Assembly (NCBI GenBank): GCA_900316935.1
Contig: ONEW01000005.1
Span: 720-64,719 of the forward strand
From: an uncultured Selenomonadales bacterium
Lineage (GTDB): Bacteria > Bacillota > Negativicutes > Acidaminococcales > Acidaminococcaceae
Length of the DNA: 64,000 nucleotides
Direction of reading: 5' to 3'
The notes beneath the pieces were generated by a model. The model did no database searches. It was not told the DNA's origin and saw nothing but the letters and a program-made list of their open reading frames with translations. Position 1 is the first letter of the stretch, and each line of letters starts with the position of its first letter. Positions 61,179 to 64,000 of this stretch are shown here, one piece after another. Made by a program: the position numbers and the translations under genes.

Positions 61179-62161
61179 TGTTTCCCCTCCTGTTCAAACA
61201 ATTCCGGATACACGGCCCGGGCAAAGGCCTCCACTGCCCAGGGCATATATTGCGAGGCAACATAGCGGTACCGGTCTGCTACAAAAAGCAGGCGATGCTG
61301 CTGCACGGCCTTGACAGTCCGGTACGCTGGATCCGCGGCTATCCTCGCCGCATAGGCCTCGCTGTCCTGTTTCTTGTCATAATTCCACGTGGGCAGCAGG
61401 AAGACATCGGGATTGACAGCCACCACCTGCTCCTTGGACAATACCTGCCCTCTTACGCTGAGGCCGCCCAGAACCGCACCATTGCGGATATGGGCCAGCT
61501 GCATCATATGGTCGATCAGTCCGCCGCGGTACCCCATGGCGCCGGTGAAACTGAAAGCGACAGCCGTCCGCTCCCGATTCTTCGGAAGCTTTGCCAGGCG
61601 CTGTTCCAGCGCCTTCATATCCCGGTCCATACGGTCCGTCACAGCCTTTCCCTGCTCCGGTTCGCCTACGGCGGCGGCCACTCCTGCGACCTTGGCCTTC
61701 ATTTCATCGTACGTGTCCGGCGAACCGGCAAGGTAGACGGGAATCCCCATTTCTTCCAATGTTTTTACCAGTTCCGGAGCCGTCGCCACCGAAGCGACAA
61801 TCAAATCGGGGTGGTGCCGTAAAATCTCTTCCGTGCTGTGCGTCTGTAATTTTCCGATGCGTGCCGCCTCATCCTTTGTGATAAAGGTAATGCCCGGGTC
61901 CCCGGCCCAGCGGCTGAAAGCAGCAATCCGTTTCCCGCCGGCTACAGCCAACAGGATTTCGTCGGTTCCGTATGTAAGGGATACAATGTGCCGCGGTTTG
62001 CCGGAAAGACGGACCGTCCGGCCCCGGGCGTCCGTGACAGTATAACCGGCACTCCCGGGAGAGGCCGTGCCTTTCCCCCCTCCCTGTCCGCAGGCAGCCA
62101 TCACCAGGGAAAGCAGCACGACCAGAACGGCCGCAAGCAGCGTCCATCTCTTGTACATCAT
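61175..62161 (-). CDS. ABC importer substrate-binding lipoprotein, first copy
   Basis: A 328-residue BtuF/FhuD-like binding protein with lipobox MAAC (Cys24). Family marks are GKPRHIVSLTYGTDEILLAV, HSTEEILRHHPDLIVASVAT, MGIPVYLAGSPD and VVAVNPDVFLLPTWNYDKKQ. First gene of the importer operon and the one closest to MerR-type promoter 3. Delivers the ligand passed through the TonB receptor to the permease. The ligand cannot be read from sequence. Confidence 0.92.
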   Translation of the reverse strand: MMYKRWTLLAAVLVVLLSLVMAACGQGGGKGTASPGSAGYTVTDARGRTVRLSGKPRHIVSLTYGTDEILLAVAGGKRIAAFSRWAGDPGITFITKDEAARIGKLQTHSTEEILRHHPDLIVASVATAPELVKTLEEMGIPVYLAGSPDTYDEMKAKVAGVAAAVGEPEQGKAVTDRMDRDMKALEQRLAKLPKNRERTAVAFSFTGAMGYRGGLIDHMMQLAHIRNGAVLGGLSVRGQVLSKEQVVAVNPDVFLLPTWNYDKKQDSEAYAARIAADPAYRTVKAVQQHRLLFVADRYRYVASQYMPWAVEAFARAVYPELFEQEGKQ

Positions 62162-62220
62162 CGAATCGCCACCAGTTTATAACACGCATTCCTAAATAGG
62201 TTTGTATCGCAATCATAATA

Positions 62221-62251
62221 ACAATACACCATATACTTGGTATATCGTCAA
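62221..62251 (-). promoter_or_regulatory. MerR-type promoter/operator 3 (ABC importer operon)
   Basis: On the - strand: TTGACG (62251-62246), 19-bp spacer, TATTGT (62226-62221). The spacer holds the clearest dyad of the three, ATATAC-N3-GTATAT, within the shared motif. It drives the importer operon starting 60 bases downstream. Confidence 0.82.
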
Positions 62252-62275
62252 GTTTTTTGAAGGAAAGCAAGGCAG

Positions 62276-62317
62276 AAAAAACCGGTTCCCTGACGGCGCA
62301 TTGCGTCCGGAAACCGG
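62276..62317 (-). terminator. Intrinsic terminator after the TIM-barrel gene
   Basis: Arms CCGGTT and AACCGG with partial inner pairing, followed by six T on the - strand, just ahead of MerR-type promoter 3. Confidence 0.72.
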
Positions 62318-62331
62318 ATGGTCCATCTCCG

Positions 62332-63330
62332 TCAGGCCTTGTCACCCCGACCCAGGGGACTGCCCCACAAGCTTTGCTGCTGCCGCGACAACTTGTGTTC
62401 CCATTCCGGGAAAGACTGCATGACAAATTCGTGAGTCAAAAAACGGGGATTGATTGTCTCCACCAGGCGGCGTACCGCCTCTGTTTGGAAGGGTTCGTGG
62501 CGGTCCACACCGGTAATGTAGCGATAGCACGCCAGCCAGTCGAAACCGCCCTCCTCCTGCTGCGGCGGATGACGCTGTACCGCAGCGGCGTACTCTCCCG
62601 ACAGGGACCGGTGCAGATGCATGCCGTACACGCGCTGCCGCAGTTCACCCAGTCCGGCGTACCGGCGCAGCACGTAATCCACGGCTTCCTCCTCGTTCCG
62701 GAGAGACCAGTCCGTGGACATCAGGTGTCCGGAATCCATCATAAAACCCGTCTTTTCATGCGGGGTATCCTCCAGCAGCCGGGCTGCCAGATCGGGCCGG
62801 CAAAAGTTCAAGCCGGGCCACCACAGGTTTTCATACAGCAGCAGGCAGTCGTCGGGCAAAGCCGATACAATCTCCCGGCTCACCTCAATCTGGGCCGCAA
62901 TCACTTCGTCATCGCCATAGCGATGCTTCCGCGTATAAATCTCCTGCATCCGGGCGTTGGCCACATGATAGACGACATATTTCGCCCTCAGGGCGCCGGC
63001 AGCACGCATATTCTCCCGCTGTTTTTCCAGCCATTCGTCCCGGCTGCGTCCAAAAGTCTGCAGGACTGTCTCCTTGTCGCCAAAAGACGCCAGTACCGCC
63101 TCATTGTCCCCTTTCCAAAAATCAACCCAATTGGGGAAAAAATGCAGATGAACACCCTGAAGCAGGGACACAGGAAAAAAGTCCCGGTCCAGCTCCGGTC
63201 CCAGGAACAGTTCATATCCGTCCAAGTGATGCCGTTTCAAAAAATTCGGCAGTGTTTTGGAGCTTCCCTGCAGGACATTTCCCATATCCCAGGAATAATT
63301 GGATATATTGACCGATTCAAGCAATTTCAT
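62332..63330 (-). CDS. TIM-barrel sugar isomerase/AP-endonuclease 2-like protein
   Basis: A 332-residue protein of the xylose isomerase-like TIM-barrel (AP endonuclease 2) superfamily. Metal-ligand positions are visible: Glu in LLLYENLWWPG, Asp/His in GFMMDSGHLMSTDW, His in VYGMHLHRSLSGE and Glu in LTHEFVMQS. Start: the ATG behind AAAGGA, at MKLLESVNISNYSW; an upstream extension would run through a terminator into the TonB gene. It lies between the TonB receptor gene and importer operon, each separated by a terminator. Members catalyse isomerisation, epimerisation or hydrolysis; the substrate here is unknown but may be linked to the imported compound. Confidence 0.82.
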   Translation of the reverse strand: MKLLESVNISNYSWDMGNVLQGSSKTLPNFLKRHHLDGYELFLGPELDRDFFPVSLLQGVHLHFFPNWVDFWKGDNEAVLASFGDKETVLQTFGRSRDEWLEKQRENMRAAGALRAKYVVYHVANARMQEIYTRKHRYGDDEVIAAQIEVSREIVSALPDDCLLLYENLWWPGLNFCRPDLAARLLEDTPHEKTGFMMDSGHLMSTDWSLRNEEEAVDYVLRRYAGLGELRQRVYGMHLHRSLSGEYAAAVQRHPPQQEEGGFDWLACYRYITGVDRHEPFQTEAVRRLVETINPRFLTHEFVMQSFPEWEHKLSRQQQSLWGSPLGRGDKA

Positions 63331-63341
63331 GAATTCCTTTC

Positions 63342-63377
63342 TAAAAAACGCCCCGGAGCGGAATGGTTCCGGGGCGT
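63342..63377 (-). terminator. Intrinsic terminator between the TonB receptor and TIM-barrel genes
   Basis: Perfect 10-bp arms (63348-63357 and 63368-63377) and six T on the - strand, immediately before the TIM-barrel ribosome site. Confidence 0.82.
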
Positions 63378-63434
63378 CTGCACGAAGGCAGGACAACATC
63401 CTGTTTGCGAACAGGCAGGGAACCTTGGCATGCG

Positions 63435-64000
63435 TCAGAACTTGTACTGCATGCCGAGTGTTATGGTCCGGCCGGGCTGGGAGTACCAGGATCCCGGAAC
63501 GCCGTTCCAAATGACGTCGGTGTGCTCTGCCCACAGTTTATCGAAGATATTATCCACTTTCAAATAGAATTTCATCTGCTTCGTCGGCGCGTAATCCATA
63601 CTCAGATTATAGACGCCGTATTTGTTGGACGGCCAGCCGCGTACGTCGGAGTTGGCCGGGTTGGTACGGCGGATGAAGTAGAAGCCGTCCAAGGCCGCAC
63701 CAAACTTGTCCTTGTTATAGCCGATGAGGAACGTCGCCATATCCTTCGGATAGTACCCGAGGGAGAAGGTATCGCCGGCGCCCTCGTTGGCAAACAGGTG
63801 GGCCCAGCCAAGGCGGAAGTTCCAATTGTCATTGATCTGTTTCGTGTACTGCGCGTTCCAGCCTCTGCTGATACCGTTCTGGAAGTTCTGGTACTGTCCG
63901 GCCGAGGAATAGCCGATGCTGCGATCGCTTTTCGTTTCGAACCAGTTGACGGTCAGCAAATCATCCTCCCCAAACTTGCGGGTATACCCGATTGTCGTCG
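63435..64000 (-). CDS. TonB-dependent outer-membrane receptor, C-terminal part
   Basis: The frame is open from the right edge of the window and gives the last 188 residues of a TonB-dependent receptor barrel. Alternating beta-strands with aromatic girdles (NWNFRLGWAHLFANEG, YGVYNLSMDYAPTKQMKFYL) lead to the typical KVDNIFDKLW segment and a C-terminal GRTITLGMQYKF ending in Phe, the outer-membrane insertion signal. The plug domain and signal peptide are outside the window. It shows that the organism has an outer membrane. Position next to the BtuFCD-type operon suggests that it imports the same ligand. Confidence 0.92.
   Translation of the reverse strand, partial: TTIGYTRKFGEDDLLTVNWFETKSDRSIGYSSAGQYQNFQNGISRGWNAQYTKQINDNWNFRLGWAHLFANEGAGDTFSLGYYPKDMATFLIGYNKDKFGAALDGFYFIRRTNPANSDVRGWPSNKYGVYNLSMDYAPTKQMKFYLKVDNIFDKLWAEHTDVIWNGVPGSWYSQPGRTITLGMQYKF

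Noticed and set aside
1-64000. CRISPR arrays, tRNA or rRNA genes, riboswitches (including a cobalamin riboswitch before the importer)
   Set aside because: No regular repeats, cloverleaf-like sequences or B12-box were found by eye; the importer leader is too short (about 55 bases) for a cobalamin riboswitch.

Overview
The window looks like a chromosomal segment of a GC-rich, strictly anaerobic diderm Firmicute of the Negativicutes type (genus not determined). The signs are an outer-membrane TonB-dependent receptor alongside Firmicute-style genes: class III fructose bisphosphatase, an AmmeMemoRadiSam pair, strong AGGAGG ribosome sites, an acyl-CoA mutase and CoA-transferase, and TctABC and DASS carboxylate transporters. 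Almost all DNA is coding. No tRNA, rRNA, CRISPR array or prophage was seen. One transposase fragment lies at the left edge.

Layout. 1-2975: transposase tail, hotdog thioesterase, family III CoA-transferase/racemase, LysR regulator. 3413-12689: a carboxylate-catabolism block with an acetyl/propionyl-CoA:succinate-type CoA-transferase, a B12-dependent acyl-CoA mutase catalytic subunit with an atypical pocket motif, MmgE/PrpD, a YbaK deacylase, a PepSY protein and a TctCBA importer. 12872-16353: DUF1015-serC-BNR operon. 16551-22295: secreted serine hydrolase, a P-type-ATPase-like protein without an actuator domain, and the AmmeMemoRadiSam pair. 22419-28855: polysaccharide deacetylase, fbp, LysR, small ORFs and a DASS symporter. 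29245-34441: small proteins, a two-component system with a Met-rich sensor, a PepSY protein, HIRAN and CGGC proteins.

34687-64000 is the most interesting part. Two paralogous metal-chelatase modules face each other tail to tail. Module 1 (+ strand, behind a Fur-like palindrome) is CobN-like, SPASM radical SAM, ChlI-like and ChlD-like. Module 2 (- strand) is two nitrogenase-component-1-like proteins, CobN-like, CbiZ, ChlI-like, ChlD-like and an ABC exporter. A MerR-family regulator with a large effector domain is encoded divergently from module 2. Nearly identical MerR-type promoters (TTGAC-type -35, exactly 19-bp spacer carrying a shared ACCATATA-N3-GGTATA motif) precede module 2, a 109-residue tandem-repeat protein, and an ABC importer operon (two binding lipoproteins, permease, nitrilase-family amidohydrolase, ATPase). 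A TIM-barrel protein and a TonB receptor lie just upstream of that importer. rplM-rpsI sits inside the regulon.

Inferred joint role: a MerR-controlled route for importing a tetrapyrrole or corrinoid across both membranes, trimming its amides or side chains (nitrilase, CbiZ), inserting or removing its metal (CobN/ChlI/ChlD), reducing the ring with a nitrogenase-like enzyme, and possibly exporting a product. The parts are individually recognisable. The combination and the shared operator are the novel points, and the substrate is unknown. The mutase at 4967 and the corrinoid-type CbiZ both point to cobamide metabolism, while the Fur-like site on module 1 points to iron or heme for that copy.
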